DNA of 64,000 bases, from positions 42,050,501 to 42,114,500 of the forward strand of contig NC_071668.1 in assembly GCF_028554725.1 (NCBI RefSeq), given 5' to 3'. Numbering within the stretch: the stretch's first letter is position 1; every line of letters starts with the position of its first letter. The DNA comes from Zeugodacus cucurbitae. Its lineage: Eukaryota > Arthropoda > Insecta > Diptera > Tephritidae. Positions 30,606 through 40,649 of this stretch are shown piece by piece. Under the pieces are notes generated by a model, which was given only the letters and a program-made list of their open reading frames with translations, made no database searches and was not told the DNA's origin. The position numbers and the translations under genes are program-made.

Positions 30606-31119
30606 TACTCTATTAAATACATCTATTCTAATTGAAAAGTGAAAACGGGCAAAAGTGGGCAGGATAAACTTAAAGTATATGAAAAAATGAATCGATTAAA
30701 ACCTCGGACTTTTTTATATACAGGGGAATCTCGGGGAATCTGCATTCGGCAGCGAGCATAGTCGAAAAATAATATGCACCGGTGAATAACAATCTTGTGT
30801 ATTATGCTTTATATATAAATTTTTAAAAAAATTTTTCTTGCAACTTACTTCTTTTTCCATACAGACTAAGAGACTAATTCGAAATTTTATGAAATATTTA
30901 TCAATTTTAAACTATATTCATTATTTTGCGCAAAAAACGTAATCAAATTTTACTGTCGAATTGAAATTCAAAGTACTGCGGAGTTAAAAATATTTTATTA
31001 AATGTAACAGAAATTGGCTAAAATCTACTTTGATATACGTAGATTACTATAAACAAAACAAAAATTAAAATAAAATAGTCGAGTTTTGGCCGCTTTTGCC
31101 TACCTTCTGGCCCACTGTG

Positions 31120-31454
31120 AGTTGTAAGAAGAAGTAAAAGAAAAGAAGACGCAGCGATTAATGACTGATTTTGTTTAAATCATAAACGTATTTTATATTA
31201 TATTCATTTTGTTAAAATTCCCTGTTTTGTTTGTTCCTTTTAAAACTAATACATATGTATATAATACCATGAAAATCTACAGTGTTTTAATTGTGTAAGT
31301 TATCACTGTACAAATAGATAGATTCACATATAAAATTAGATATTTTTACACTTTTTTTGTCAATTGGTCCTTATACAGAGTTTTATATTAAAATCTGTAT
31401 TTTTTTGCACGGGTAATTTACTGTCCCAATTAACCGTCCAAAAGGGAGATCAAC
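31120..31454. other. AT-rich spacer, no feature
   Basis: No coding or repeat signature. GTTGTAA occurs just right of the TIR element (31121-31127) and also 13 bases to its left, which may be chance. Confidence 0.4.
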
Positions 31455-31692
31455 TGTAGAATATTTGTGTAAAGTTGTATTTAGCTATCTCCATTGGCTC
31501 CTTATGTATATATTAAAAAGTGAACGAATAAGATAGAATTCAAAATTGAGTTGTATGGGAAGTAGGCGTGGTTGTGAACCACCCATTTTTCATCTGTGTT
31601 ATCAGGGTGTCAAGCAAATATTATATACCGAATTTCATTGAAATCTGTCGAGTAGTTCCTGAGATATGGTTTTTGACCCATAAGATGGCGAT
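31455..31692 (-). mobile_element. DINE-1-like Helentron, internal fragment, copy 5
   Basis: The blocks AATATTTGTGTAAAGTTGTA, GGGAAGTAGGCGTGGTTGTG, GTTATCAGGGTGTCAAGCAA and CCTGAGATATGGTTTTTGAC match the other copies. It lacks both ends and stops at the Tc1 remnant. Confidence 0.7.
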
Positions 31693-32195
31693 CAAAATCT
31701 ACGTAGAACCGTAAAACATGGTGGATGGCATGTCGTCTTCTTCTGCCGGGAATTTGGAATTCATCGATTGTACTATGTACAAGAGTGTGTATCTGAACAT
31801 TTTGAAACGAAATTTGCTACAAAATGGTGCGAAATTAAATACTCTTGATAACTTTCGGTACTATCAAGATAAGGATCCGAAGCATAAATTGGGAGTTGTA
31901 TAAAATTGGCTTATTTGGAACTATCGACATAGTACAAACATCAGCGCAATCTTCAGATTTGAATGCTATTGAGAATCTGTGGCCAGTTTAGGAACGAGAC
32001 ATAGAAATGCGAAAATACCAAATTAGAAATTAAGCCGACTTGAAAAACGTCCTGCAATCAGAACGGAATAAAATTGCTTCAAACTATACAAATAAATTGG
32101 TAGAACCCATGCTGAAACGTATGAAAACAGTTATAGATAGTAGAGGCATCCCACAAAGTACTAATCGACATAAAATTTTAGTTGTGTCCTTAAAA
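31693..32195 (+). pseudogene. Tc1/mariner-type transposase C-terminal half
   Basis: The frame from 31718 encodes SSSSAGNLEFIDCTMYKSVY and a YYQDKDPKHK block, the second catalytic Asp region of Tc1 (DNDPKHT). After a frameshift near 31900 it continues with QSSDLNAIENLWPV, matching QSPDLNPIENLW, where the expected third catalytic residue lies, and with LVEPMLKRMKTVIDSRG, a Tc1 C-terminal block. The N-terminal DNA-binding part and first Asp are missing. Several stops show it is dead. Confidence 0.85.
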
Positions 32196-32665
32196 AATTC
32201 CATTATATTTTGTTTTTTGTTACTACATCATTTTCGCCGTGAGATGCAATATTATACTGTAGTTTGTTTTAGTTGTAGACAAATAAAATAACTATAAAAC
32301 CTGATTTTTTTTTTAATAAATATAATGTGTATATCTGCCGCTGTTAATTTTTAATTTTTTGGAAAATGTATTTAGTTTTCAAATAATACTTGCTTTAGTA
32401 TTACTTGTACTTGGCTGTGAAAAACTGTATATGTTATAAAAATAAGTTATTTAGTTTTGAATAATAATTGAATTATTATATTTACATATGAACTGATTTC
32501 TTACATATTTTGTGATGTTATTTGTTTTTTTTTCTTTTGTTATTATACTAATTTACTTAATAAATTTGTTCATGAAAGAATTGGCATCGGCATCGGCCGA
32601 TACTTTGTGAACTGTCCGATTAATCGGCATCGGCATCGGCTTCGGTCAAAAATTGGGTATCGGTC
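32196..32665. other. AT-rich, ending in a GGCATC hexamer repeat
   Basis: AT-rich to about 32575. Then ATCGGCATCGGC-type hexamers occur in two clusters (32582-32600 and 32620-32645) with TCGGTC-type variants to about 32665. The short G+C-rich minisatellite stands out against its flanks. Confidence 0.55.
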
Positions 32666-32738
32666 GGACACTACTTACAAACAACCGTCATGTGAATAAA
32701 ACTGTTATACTCTCTTAGAAACTTAGCGAGAGTATAAC
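32666..32738 (-). mobile_element. DINE-1-like 5' terminal scrap, copy 6
   Basis: ACAAACAACCGTCATGTGAA and CTGTTATACTCTCTTAGAAA lead to GCGAGAGTATAA at 32727-32738, the 5' terminus of the family (reading TTATACTCTCGC on the minus strand). It abuts the gypsy leader. Confidence 0.7.
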
Positions 32739-32741
32739 AAA

Positions 32742-32876
32742 GTAGCAGTAAACAAGCGGCAGAGCAATTACAGAGTTGTCTCAACTTCAACAACAACAAG
32801 TTAGCAGTAAACAAGCGACAGAGCAATAACAGAGACAACAACTGCAACGATAACAACTTCAACAACAACAAGTTAG
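32742..32876 (+). repeat. Two-unit repeat in the gypsy leader
   Basis: AGCAGTAAACAAGCG(G/A)CAGAG...CAACTTCAACAACAACAAGTT occurs at about 32745-32803 and 32804-32875. CAA-rich leaders of this kind lie between the primer-binding site and gag in errantiviruses, which supports the assignment. Confidence 0.65.
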
Positions 32877-33135
32877 CTGTAAGTAATTATTTTTACAAAT
32901 TACATTTACATGGGAAATAATTTCTCCAGTATAAGTACGAAAAGCTTTTGTACTGTGAGTATTGTAATAATAACAACCATGAAACTCACTACTGGCCGCA
33001 CATAAGAAAGAAAGAAACAAAGAAAACAAAGTGAAGAAAACAATATTATATTATTGATATATTAAATATATAAAAAAGACAACAAATAACTAGTATTTAA
33101 GCTATTAAGTATATGTATTTCTTATAAATATAAAT

Positions 33136-33177
33136 AAAATATATATATATATATATTATATATATAATATATACAAT
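33136..33177. repeat. (TA)n microsatellite
   Basis: A run of AT dinucleotides with two interruptions lies just before the gag region. Confidence 0.85.
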
Positions 33178-33229
33178 TCAAGGCTCGACCAGCCGAATAA
33201 CAAAATACAATAATTTAAATATTGCTGCT

Positions 33230-33850
33230 CAAGTGACAGAATACGAAACACAGACAATTAACGACTCAATCATATGCAATAAAAATTTTGAAATTGTGAA
33301 ATCTTTACCTGAATTCTCGGGAAAGTCATACGGCAGCTGAGATATTGTGGAGCCCTAACAATACTTCGAAACAAGATTGTTGGCCATATTTTCTAGATTA
33401 GATTTTGCGTTTGCGGATAGAAGGTCAATTCATGTAATTGATCAGGAGATGAGCATTATGCGACAAGGATCGAAATCCTTATCTGAGTACTATAAAGAAG
33501 TCAATCAGAAATTGGCATTATTAATAATAAAACCATTATGACACACGGAACAAGTTTCGAAATAACAAAACAATTGAATATAAAGAATCGCGAAACCGGG
33601 CTTAGAAAATTTATAACAGCTTTCAGTTATCCTTAAACCAAATTTTATTAACATTGACACCTACCGATTTGCCAATTGCTCTTGCTAAAGCGCAAGAACT
33701 GCATTCAAACCAAATTCGATCCCAATTTGTTTTGCAATTTACAAAAAACAACAGTAAAAATGTTTCACGAAACCAACCTCAAGGTAACAAAAGATTTGAA
33801 TAATTTAAAAAACCGCAAAGAAAAGCTAATTCGAACCTGAAATATTCAAA
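33230..33850 (+). pseudogene. gag: Gypsy gag remnant
   Basis: Fragments in several frames: FEIVKSLPEFSGKSYG, then ARLDFAFADRRSIHVIDQEM-like sequence (33400-33455), MRQGSKSLSEYYKEVNQKL, and LPIALAKAQELHSNQ. These are the conserved blocks of 17.6/297-type gag. A deletion around 33345 removes the middle of the N-terminal domain. The product would form the capsid; here it is broken by stops and frameshifts. Confidence 0.75.
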
Positions 33851-34059
33851 TCGTCCAGAACCAATGGACGTGGATCAATCAGTTCAACTAATAAATGGAC
33901 CTGGGATGCCTATGCAAACAAAGGAAGCACAGGCTAGGAGTAATATGTAAATTTAATTGGCAGACCAATTATAGACCGGCATACATACCACAGAGGCAAA
34001 ATGAAAGTGCACAAGTTAGCACACAACCTCAACCAAAAATACAAAGAAAACCCTTTTCT

Positions 34060-34367
34060 AGGGTAAACTCTGATTTGCCCTATATAACAAAAACAGATAC
34101 GAATACCGGGCAAATCATTAGAATTTTATTAGACACTGGGGCAACCAGCTCATATATACGAACTGGAGTTTATGACAGTGGTCGGCACGAGAGGAATTGT
34201 GACTGTTTAGGTGAGCACGAAGGAGAGAGAACTCTGTAACATTACATTTGAGAATGATTTCCATTTTTTCATAAAAAATGCATATTAAAACAAATATATT
34301 AGATCATAACAGCTTTAACTTTGCTGTCCTTAAACAGCTTAAAACCTTAAATGTAATACCTAACATT
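34060..34367 (+). pseudogene. Gypsy protease region, split by a hAT insertion
   Basis: RILLDTGATSSYI holds the aspartic protease active site (DTGA). Downstream, an NILDHNSFNFAVLKQLKTL block lies about 60 codons on, interrupted at 34367 by the left TSD and TIR of the hAT element. The gypsy sequence resumes at 40535. Confidence 0.72.
34360..34367. repeat. hAT target-site duplication, left copy
   Basis: CTAACATT here pairs with CTAGCATT at 40527-40534: 8 bp with one mismatch, as expected for hAT. Confidence 0.85.
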
Positions 34368-34383
34368 CAAGGACGTAGCCAGG
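34368..34383. repeat. hAT left terminal inverted repeat
   Basis: CAAGGACGTAGCCAGG; the exact complement closes the element at 40511-40526. Confidence 0.92.
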
Positions 34384-34710
34384 TAGGTGCTACCCCCCTA
34401 CAGATTGAAAAATTATTATTTTCATTATTATTCATTATTAGATTTTTTTTTCAGAGGTTTTAAAATTTTATTCAGTTGCTTGACGATAGCCTCAGCTGGA
34501 TGTTACATTTTTATGCATTTATTTATTAAATACGCAAAATTCATAATAGCTGAATGATCTGAGCGCTATCTGACGCATTATTGTCACAACTCATTTTGAC
34601 ATTGTCAGCCGTTAATACAAAGCACAATGATAACTATCGATAGTTTTGTCATCTTTAGATCACAAACAAAACAGGTGGCTTTCAAGCAAGTGCAAAAATT
34701 AAGTTTACAT

Positions 34711-34723
34711 GTGTACAAGTTTA
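34711..34723. repeat. RTE C target-site duplication, left copy
   Basis: GTGTACAAGTTTA here is repeated perfectly at 38016-38028 on the other side of the RTE. Confidence 0.93.
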
Positions 34724-37700
34724 TATATATATATATATTTGGCGTAGGAACCGCTTTAAGCGATTATAGCCGAATCCACCAGAGCGCGCCACTCATTCCT
34801 CCTTTTTGCTTTTTGGCGCCAACTGGAAACACCAAGTGAAGCCAGGTCACTTTGCACTTGGTCTTTCCACCGGAGTGGAGGTCGTCCTCTTCCGCGGCTT
34901 CCTCCAGCGGGTACTGCATCGAATACTTTCAGAGCTGGAGTGTTTTCTTCCATCCGTACAACATGACCTAGCCAGCGTAGCCGCTGTCTTTTTATTCGCT
35001 GAACTATGTCAATGTCGTCGTATAAATCGTACAGCTCATCGTTCCATCGTCTGCGGTATTCGCCGTTGCCAATGTTTAGAGGACCATAAAACTTGCGCAA
35101 AACCTTTCTCTCGAAAACCCCAAGAGTCGTCTCATCGGATGTTGTCATCGTCCACGCTTCAGCGCCATACATCAGGACGGGAATAATGAGCGACTTATAG
35201 AGTTTTATTTTGGTTCGTCGAGAGAGGACTTTACTTTTCAATTGCCTACTCAGTCCAAAGTAGCACCTGTTGGCAAGAGTTATTCTGCGCTGGATTTCAA
35301 GGCTGACATTGTTGGTGTTGTTAATGCTGGTTCCCAGATAAACGAAATTATCTACAACTTCAAAGTTATGACTGTCAACAGTGACGTGGGAGCCAAGACG
35401 CGAGTGCGCTGACTGTTTGTTTGATGACAGGAGATATTTCGTCTTGTCCTCATTCACCACCAGACCCATACGCTTCGCTTCTTTATCTAGTCTGGAAAAC
35501 GCAGAACAAACGGCGCGGTTGTTGCTTCCGATGATATCAATATCATCGGCATACGCCAGGAGCTGTACACTCTTGTAGAAGATTGTACCCTCTCTATTTA
35601 GTTCTGCAGCTCGTATTATTTTTTCCAGCAATAGATTGAAGAAGTCGCACGATAGTGAGTCACCCTGTCTGAAGCCTCGTTTGGTATCGAACGGCTCGGA
35701 GAGGTCCTTCCCGATCCTGACGGAGCTTTTGGTGTTGCTCAACGTCAGCTTACATAGCCGTATTAGTTTTGCAGGGATACCAAATTCAGACATCGCGGCA
35801 TAAAGGCAGCTCCTTTTCGTGCTATCGAAGGCAGCTTTAAAATCGATAAAAAGATGGTGGGTATCGATTCTTCTCTCTCGGGTCTTTTCCAAGATTTGGC
35901 GCATGGTGAATATCTGGTCCATTGTAGATTTTCCAGGTCTAAAGCCACACTGATAAGGTCCAATCAGTTCGTTGACGGTGGGCTTTAGTCTTTCACACAA
36001 TACGCTCGACAAAACCTTATATGCGATATTGAGGAGACTTATACCACGGTAGTTGGCGCAGATTGTGGGGTCTCCCTTCTTATGGATTGGGCAGAGCACA
36101 CTAAGATTCCAATCGTCAGGCATGCTTTCTTCCGACCATATTCTACAAAGAAGCTGATGCATGCACCTTATCAGTTCTTCGCCGCCGTATTTGAATAGCT
36201 CGGCCGGTAATCCATCAGCCCCCGCCGCTTTGTTGTTCTTCAAGCGGGTAATTGCTATTCGAATTTCTTCATGGTCGGGTAATGGAACATCTATTCCATC
36301 GTCATCGATTGGGGAATCGGGTTCGCCATCTCCTGGTGTTGTACTTTCACTGCCATTGAGCAGGTCGGAGAAGTGTTCCCTCCATAATCCCAGTGTGCTC
36401 TGGACATCCGTTACCAGATTACCTTCTCGGTCCCTACATGATAATGCTCCGGTCTTGAAACCTTCTGTTAATCGCCTCATCTTTTCATAAAATTTTCGAG
36501 CATTACCCATGTCGGCCAGCTTTTCAAGCTTTTCATACTCACGCATTTCGGCCTCTTTCTTTTTACGTCTGCAAATGCGTCTCGCTTCCCTCTTCAGTTC
36601 TCGATATCTATCCCACCCCGAACGTGTTGTGGTCGATCGCAACGTTGCGAGGTAGGCAGTCTGTTTTCTCTCCACTGCGGAACGACAATTCTCATCGTAC
36701 CAACTGGTTTTTTGGCGTTGCCGGAGACCAATTGTTTCGGCTGCAGCGGTATGCAATGAGTTTGAGATGCCGTTCCACAGCTCCCTTATATCGAGATGCT
36801 GATGAGTGCTCTCAGAGAGCAGGAGTGCAAGTCGAGTAGAAAATCGTTCGGCTGTCGGTTGTGATTGCAGCTTTTCGACGTCGAACCTTCCTTGTGTTTG
36901 TTGACGGGCGTTCTTTGCTGCACAGAGGCGAGTGCGTATCTTTGCTGCTACTAGATAATGGTCCGAGTCAATGTTTGGTCCTCGGAGCGTACGCACGTCT
37001 AAAACACTGGAGACATGTCTTCCGTCTATCACAACGTGATCGATTTGATTGCGCGTGTTTCGATCAGGGGACAGCCACGTTGCTTGATGAATTTTTTTAT
37101 GCTGGAATCTGGTACTACAGACAACCATATTTCGGGCCCCAGCGAAGTCGATCAGCCTCAGGCCGTTTGGCGATGTTTCGTCATGGAGGCTGAATTTTCC
37201 GACTGTTGTGCCAAAGACACCTTCTTTACCCACCCTGGCGTTAAAATCGCCAAGCACGATTTTGACATCGTGGCGGGGGCAGCGCTCATAGATGCGTTCT
37301 AGGCGCTCATAGAAAGCATCTTTGGTCGCATCGTCCTTCTCTTCCGTTGGGGCGTGGGCGCAAATCAGCGATATGTTGAAGAACCTCGCTTTGATGCGGA
37401 TTGTGGCAAGACGTTCATCCACCGGGGTGAATGCCAGGACTCGGCGACGTAGTCTCTCTCCCACCACAAATCCAACACCGAATTTGCGCTCCTTTATATG
37501 GCCGCTGTAGTAGATGTCACAAGGACCCACCTTCTTCCGTCCTTGTCCCGTCCATCGCACTTCTTGGACGGCGGTGATGTCAGCCTTTAGTTGTATGAGG
37601 ACATCAACCAGCTGGGCAGAGGCACCTTCCCAATTAAGAGTCCGGACATTCCAGGTGCATGCCCTCAAATCATAGTCCTTTATACGTTTGCCGTGGTCGT

Positions 37701-38015
37701 CATCAAAAGGGGGGTTTCTCATCCGAGGCCTGTGTTTCTTATTCACTGGTTATTCGTTTTTATGTGGTGGGTCCCAAGCCCTACGCACAACCGCACAAGC
37801 GGGCTTCGCCTTCTCACTTTAGCTCGCCTCCAAACGGATGTCTGTTAGCTACCCAGGGGATACTTGGTCTAAAACCGGAAGTCGTGAGCTGCTTGAGTCA
37901 TATGCAAAAGAATCGTTCCTGGCCACTCCCAAGTGAATGGCAATCAGAAACTTTCCTCACTTGCGTGAACTTCTACATATGACCCCATCCCCCAACATAT
38001 GACCCCATCCCCCAA
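34724..38015 (-). mobile_element. RTE retrotransposon, copy C, full length and intact
   Basis: The element is flanked by a perfect 13-bp TSD. The 3' end carries a (TA)n tail (34724-34739). The 5' end (to 38015) ends with a 20-bp start block duplicated in tandem (CATATGACCCCATCCCCCAA twice, 37975-38014). One uninterrupted ORF spans 34756-37746. The site is in the 5' non-coding part of the hAT element. Perfect TSD, intact ORF and simple tail indicate a recent insertion. Confidence 0.95.
34756..37746 (-). CDS. RTE polyprotein: endonuclease plus reverse transcriptase
   Basis: A 996-codon ORF starting at ATG 37746 (MNKKHRPRMRNPPFDD). Endonuclease, about residues 27-275: CTWNVRTLN, AVQEVRWTGQGRKK (Glu), VLGDFNARVG near 165 (Asp, Asn), NIDSDHYLVAAKIR (catalytic Asp-His). 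Linker 280-480 is basic. RT, about 510-760: NNKAAGADGLPAELF, NYRGISLLNIAYKVL, FIDFKAAFDSTK, KRGFRQGDSLSCDF, LAYADDIDIIGSN near 730. C-terminus: QRLRWLGHVVRMEEN and GRGRPPLRWKDQV. All catalytic motifs are present and nothing is broken. RTE elements code in a single ORF, nick DNA and copy their RNA in place. It may be autonomous. Confidence 0.95.
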   Translation of the reverse strand: MNKKHRPRMRNPPFDDDHGKRIKDYDLRACTWNVRTLNWEGASAQLVDVLIQLKADITAVQEVRWTGQGRKKVGPCDIYYSGHIKERKFGVGFVVGERLRRRVLAFTPVDERLATIRIKARFFNISLICAHAPTEEKDDATKDAFYERLERIYERCPRHDVKIVLGDFNARVGKEGVFGTTVGKFSLHDETSPNGLRLIDFAGARNMVVCSTRFQHKKIHQATWLSPDRNTRNQIDHVVIDGRHVSSVLDVRTLRGPNIDSDHYLVAAKIRTRLCAAKNARQQTQGRFDVEKLQSQPTAERFSTRLALLLSESTHQHLDIRELWNGISNSLHTAAAETIGLRQRQKTSWYDENCRSAVERKQTAYLATLRSTTTRSGWDRYRELKREARRICRRKKKEAEMREYEKLEKLADMGNARKFYEKMRRLTEGFKTGALSCRDREGNLVTDVQSTLGLWREHFSDLLNGSESTTPGDGEPDSPIDDDGIDVPLPDHEEIRIAITRLKNNKAAGADGLPAELFKYGGEELIRCMHQLLCRIWSEESMPDDWNLSVLCPIHKKGDPTICANYRGISLLNIAYKVLSSVLCERLKPTVNELIGPYQCGFRPGKSTMDQIFTMRQILEKTRERRIDTHHLFIDFKAAFDSTKRSCLYAAMSEFGIPAKLIRLCKLTLSNTKSSVRIGKDLSEPFDTKRGFRQGDSLSCDFFNLLLEKIIRAAELNREGTIFYKSVQLLAYADDIDIIGSNNRAVCSAFSRLDKEAKRMGLVVNEDKTKYLLSSNKQSAHSRLGSHVTVDSHNFEVVDNFVYLGTSINNTNNVSLEIQRRITLANRCYFGLSRQLKSKVLSRRTKIKLYKSLIIPVLMYGAEAWTMTTSDETTLGVFERKVLRKFYGPLNIGNGEYRRRWNDELYDLYDDIDIVQRIKRQRLRWLGHVVRMEENTPALKVFDAVPAGGSRGRGRPPLRWKDQVQSDLASLGVSSWRQKAKRRNEWRALVDSAIIA

Positions 38016-38028
38016 GTGTACAAGTTTA
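38016..38028. repeat. RTE C target-site duplication, right copy
   Basis: GTGTACAAGTTTA, identical to 34711-34723. Confidence 0.93.
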
Positions 38029-38070
38029 CAAGTGCAAAATTTATGGATATAAGAAATTTTCTTCAAAAAG

Positions 38071-38126
38071 GTAAGCATTTATAAATGGGTTATAAACTTT
38101 TGTTACTATTGCTATTACTTTCGAGG
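38071..38126 (+). other. Inferred intron 1 of the hAT transposase
   Basis: GTAAGCATTT at the donor and a pyrimidine-rich ACTTTCGAG acceptor; splicing joins CAAAAAG to GTATCTC in phase 1 and keeps the frame from the MDIRNF start. Confidence 0.65.
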
Positions 38127-39671
38127 TATCTCTTCTATTAAGAGGAAACATGTTCGTGACAGCAGCAGTGGAGGTGAAGAAGCTATTGTGAGCGCTTGTT
38201 CATCACAATCGGCTGTGCCTGTTGCTGAGGCGCAAGCAAATAAAGATTCTTCTGTGGAAATAGATGTCACTGAGGAATGCCATGTAAATGATGTGGGCCG
38301 CTATGTTGGGCGAGCTTCGCAGCTGTCTGTCGAAAAAAATGAGATTCTACTTCGTCCGTGGGTTCCAAATGTTGCCTATGATTTTAAAACTGCAAAAGCT
38401 TTGCAAAGAAAATTCAACCATGGGTGGTTGGATATATATGCACCGTGGTTGGTATATTCCAAGCGGTTGAAAGGTGCACTGTGTAAGTACTGTGTGCTGT
38501 TTCCGCCTGTTCCTGGATCGGTGCAAGGCGTATTGGGTTCATTCATGATCCGACCATTCACAAATTAAAAAAAAAATGCACGAGTTCTCCAAAAAGCATT
38601 CTCAAACAAGTCTCCACATTGCTGCAGCAGCTACAGCGAAGGCTTTTATTGAAAATGTGCCCGTCGACGTACAATTGAAAACACACCATATGAAAACTAT
38701 GGAAGATAATAGAAATATTATAAAATCTATTATTTCATGTGTGTTATTTTGCGGCACGCACGACATGCCTCTTAGGGGCAGAAATTCCGACGAGGGCGTT
38801 CTTCTAGACTTAATAAACTTGCGAATCGCTTCAGGCGACTCAAAGTTAAAAGAACATTTAGAGACAGGTCACCGCAACGCAGTTTATACTTCACCACAAA
38901 TTCAAAATGACATCATACACATTTTCGGAGAAATTATTAAAGAACTTATTGTGAATGATATAAAAACAACAAATCCTTACACCGTCTTAACAGATGAAAC
39001 TGCTGATATATCCGGCAAAGAGCAGCTTTCAATTGGTTTGCGCTTTTTCGACGAACAAAAGGAAATAATAAGAGAAGAATTTGTAGGATTTATTGAGCTC
39101 TCAGCCCAAAATGCTTCTAACATTACTGAAGAAATAGATAAGTTTTTGGTGTATCATGAACTCTTAAAAGAATCTTATGTTGGGTTGGGCTTCGACGGCT
39201 GTTCTGCAATGGCAGGAAAAGAAGGTGGTGTGCAAGCAATTTTAAGAAGAAGATATGCGCGCGCAGAATATTTTCATTGCTCCAGCCATAAACTGAACCT
39301 GGTTGTCAATAATACAAATGCGGTTCCAGAAATAAGAAATGCCATATCAACAACAAAGGACGTTATAAACTTTTTTCGCGAATCAATCACGCGAAGGAAC
39401 TGTACGCCTACTATATCACGTTTGTGTGAAACCAGATGGTCGGAAAAATATAAGGCAGTAAGTTTCTGAAAATTTTCGTGAAATTGTTGAAGGCCTGAAA
39501 AATTATCCATAGATGGAAACTATAACACAAGAAAGAGTGCATACCAGCTTCATTCAGCGGTGACAAAATCGGTGTTTATCGTTTCCCTAATGACAATTGC
39601 AAAATACTCTGCATTACTGGAACCAACAGTAAATATTTTGCAAACGAAAGCAATTGATATGATTGCAGTAG

Positions 39672-39756
39672 GTAAGCATATTCAAATGAAATAACAAAAC
39701 TATATTTGTAAAGTTGGAATGTTTGCAGAATACTTATTTTTTGTTTGTTTAATAGG
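39672..39756 (+). other. Inferred intron 2 of the hAT transposase
   Basis: GTAAGCATATTC donor and TTGTTTGTTTAATAG acceptor. Removing it joins codons for MIAVG to EHIEKII in frame; unspliced, the frame meets a stop. Confidence 0.7.
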
Positions 39757-40510
39757 TGAGCATATTGAAAAAATTATTGAGGTAATTGAAAACGATCGTA
39801 GCAATGCAGAGCAAGTAACGAATGAACTCCTTGCACAAGCGCGAAGAGTTGCAACTGCGCTAGATATAGAACTATCTTTACCGCGTTTAGCTGTAAAACA
39901 AAAACATAGAAGCAATCCTCCGTCAATTAACGAAGATGAGTACTGGCGACGCTGTATTGTGATTCCATATCTTGACTCCTTAACAGCTTCGTTTAAAATA
40001 AGATTTGCCCATGAAAAAACTCCAGCATTTGCGCTATCTCGGTTGCATCCATTGTATATGCTCAAAAGTTAAATTGAAGCATTACGATTTAGATGTCAGC
40101 AATGAATTGAAACTTTGGTACAATTTATGGAAAAATAAAAATTTATCAGAAATGGAATTAAGAAAAATTGAAGCTGTTGAATTGATCAAACAGGCAGATG
40201 AATTTTACCCTTCAATTCGAAAAGCTCTCAAAATATTATGTACATTACCATGCACTACAGCAACGGTGGAGCGTTCATTTAGTACGCTAAGGAGAGTTAA
40301 AACTTGGCTTCGGAGCACGATGGGAGAAGAGAGACTATATGGATTATGTCCGATGAACGTGCATTGCACATTTGTTGAAGAACATCAACGCTCATTGAAG
40401 AAAAAATCATCAATAAATTTTCAGAAAATCCTAGACGTCTACTACTTGCATAAAAATTTGTAAGTTAAAAAAAAAAATTAGAAATTAATAGCCCCCCCCC
40501 TATTTCAGAT

Positions 40511-40526
40511 CCTGGCTACGTCCTTG
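40511..40526. repeat. hAT right terminal inverted repeat
   Basis: CCTGGCTACGTCCTTG, exact complement of the left TIR, followed by CTAGCATT (TSD). Confidence 0.92.
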
Positions 40527-40534
40527 CTAGCATT

Positions 40535-40649
40535 AAACAACATTCATAACCGTAAGGCATTTCGCGAAGTGCATTTATGCAAAGTGCCATAGTCATGCCC
40601 GATGTTTATTCGTTGCTGGTTCGACAACGACTGAATGGTAGAGCGTAAA
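40535..40649 (+). pseudogene. Gypsy remnant between hAT and MITE
   Basis: About 115 bp by position belong to the gypsy element between its protease and RT. I see no motif. It ends where the MITE begins. Confidence 0.4.

Larger units (their letters stand above)
29761..31119. mobile_element. Unassigned DNA transposon-like element with 38-bp TIRs
   Basis: The left end (29761-29798) and the reverse complement of the right end (31082-31119) agree over 38 bp with one mismatch, both starting CACA(A/G)TGGGCCAGAAGG. Inside are three tandem units of about 121 bp, two units of about 77 bp, and a minus-strand ORF of 87 codons. A CACAATG-type start is reminiscent of Transib or Chapaev/CACTA-like ends, but flanking bases do not form a clear 4- or 5-bp duplication. 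No transposase is present. I cannot assign the family. Confidence 0.75.
38043..40463 (+). pseudogene. hAT transposase, three exons, three frameshifts
   Basis: ATG at 38043 opens MDIRNFLQK; a 56-bp intron (38071-38126, GTAAGC...TTTCGAG) leads to ISSIKRKHVRDSSS. A TTF-type zinc finger follows (GALCKYCVLFPP). The RNase H-like core has VLTDETADISGK (first Asp), GFDGCSAMAGKEGG (second Asp), HCSSHKLNLVV and TRWSEKYKAV. A second intron (39672-39756) joins MIAV to GEHIEKII. The C-terminal hAT dimerisation domain has TATVERSFSTLRRVKTWLR (Glu). Frame breaks lie in the A10 run at 38568-38577, near 39463 and near 40065. It resembles zinc finger MYM-type 1-like hAT proteins. Lightly damaged, so recently dead or carrying assembly errors. 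Confidence 0.88.
34368..40526 (+). mobile_element. hAT transposon (ZMYM1-like), almost complete, hosting RTE copy C
   Basis: Terminal inverted repeats CAAGGACGTAGCCAGG (34368-34383) and its reverse complement (40511-40526) are perfect over 16 bp and flanked by an 8-bp TSD. Excluding the RTE insert at 34724-38015, the element is about 2.9 kb and contains one transposase gene of several exons. It sits in the gypsy protease/RT region, so it is younger than the gypsy element. Confidence 0.92.
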
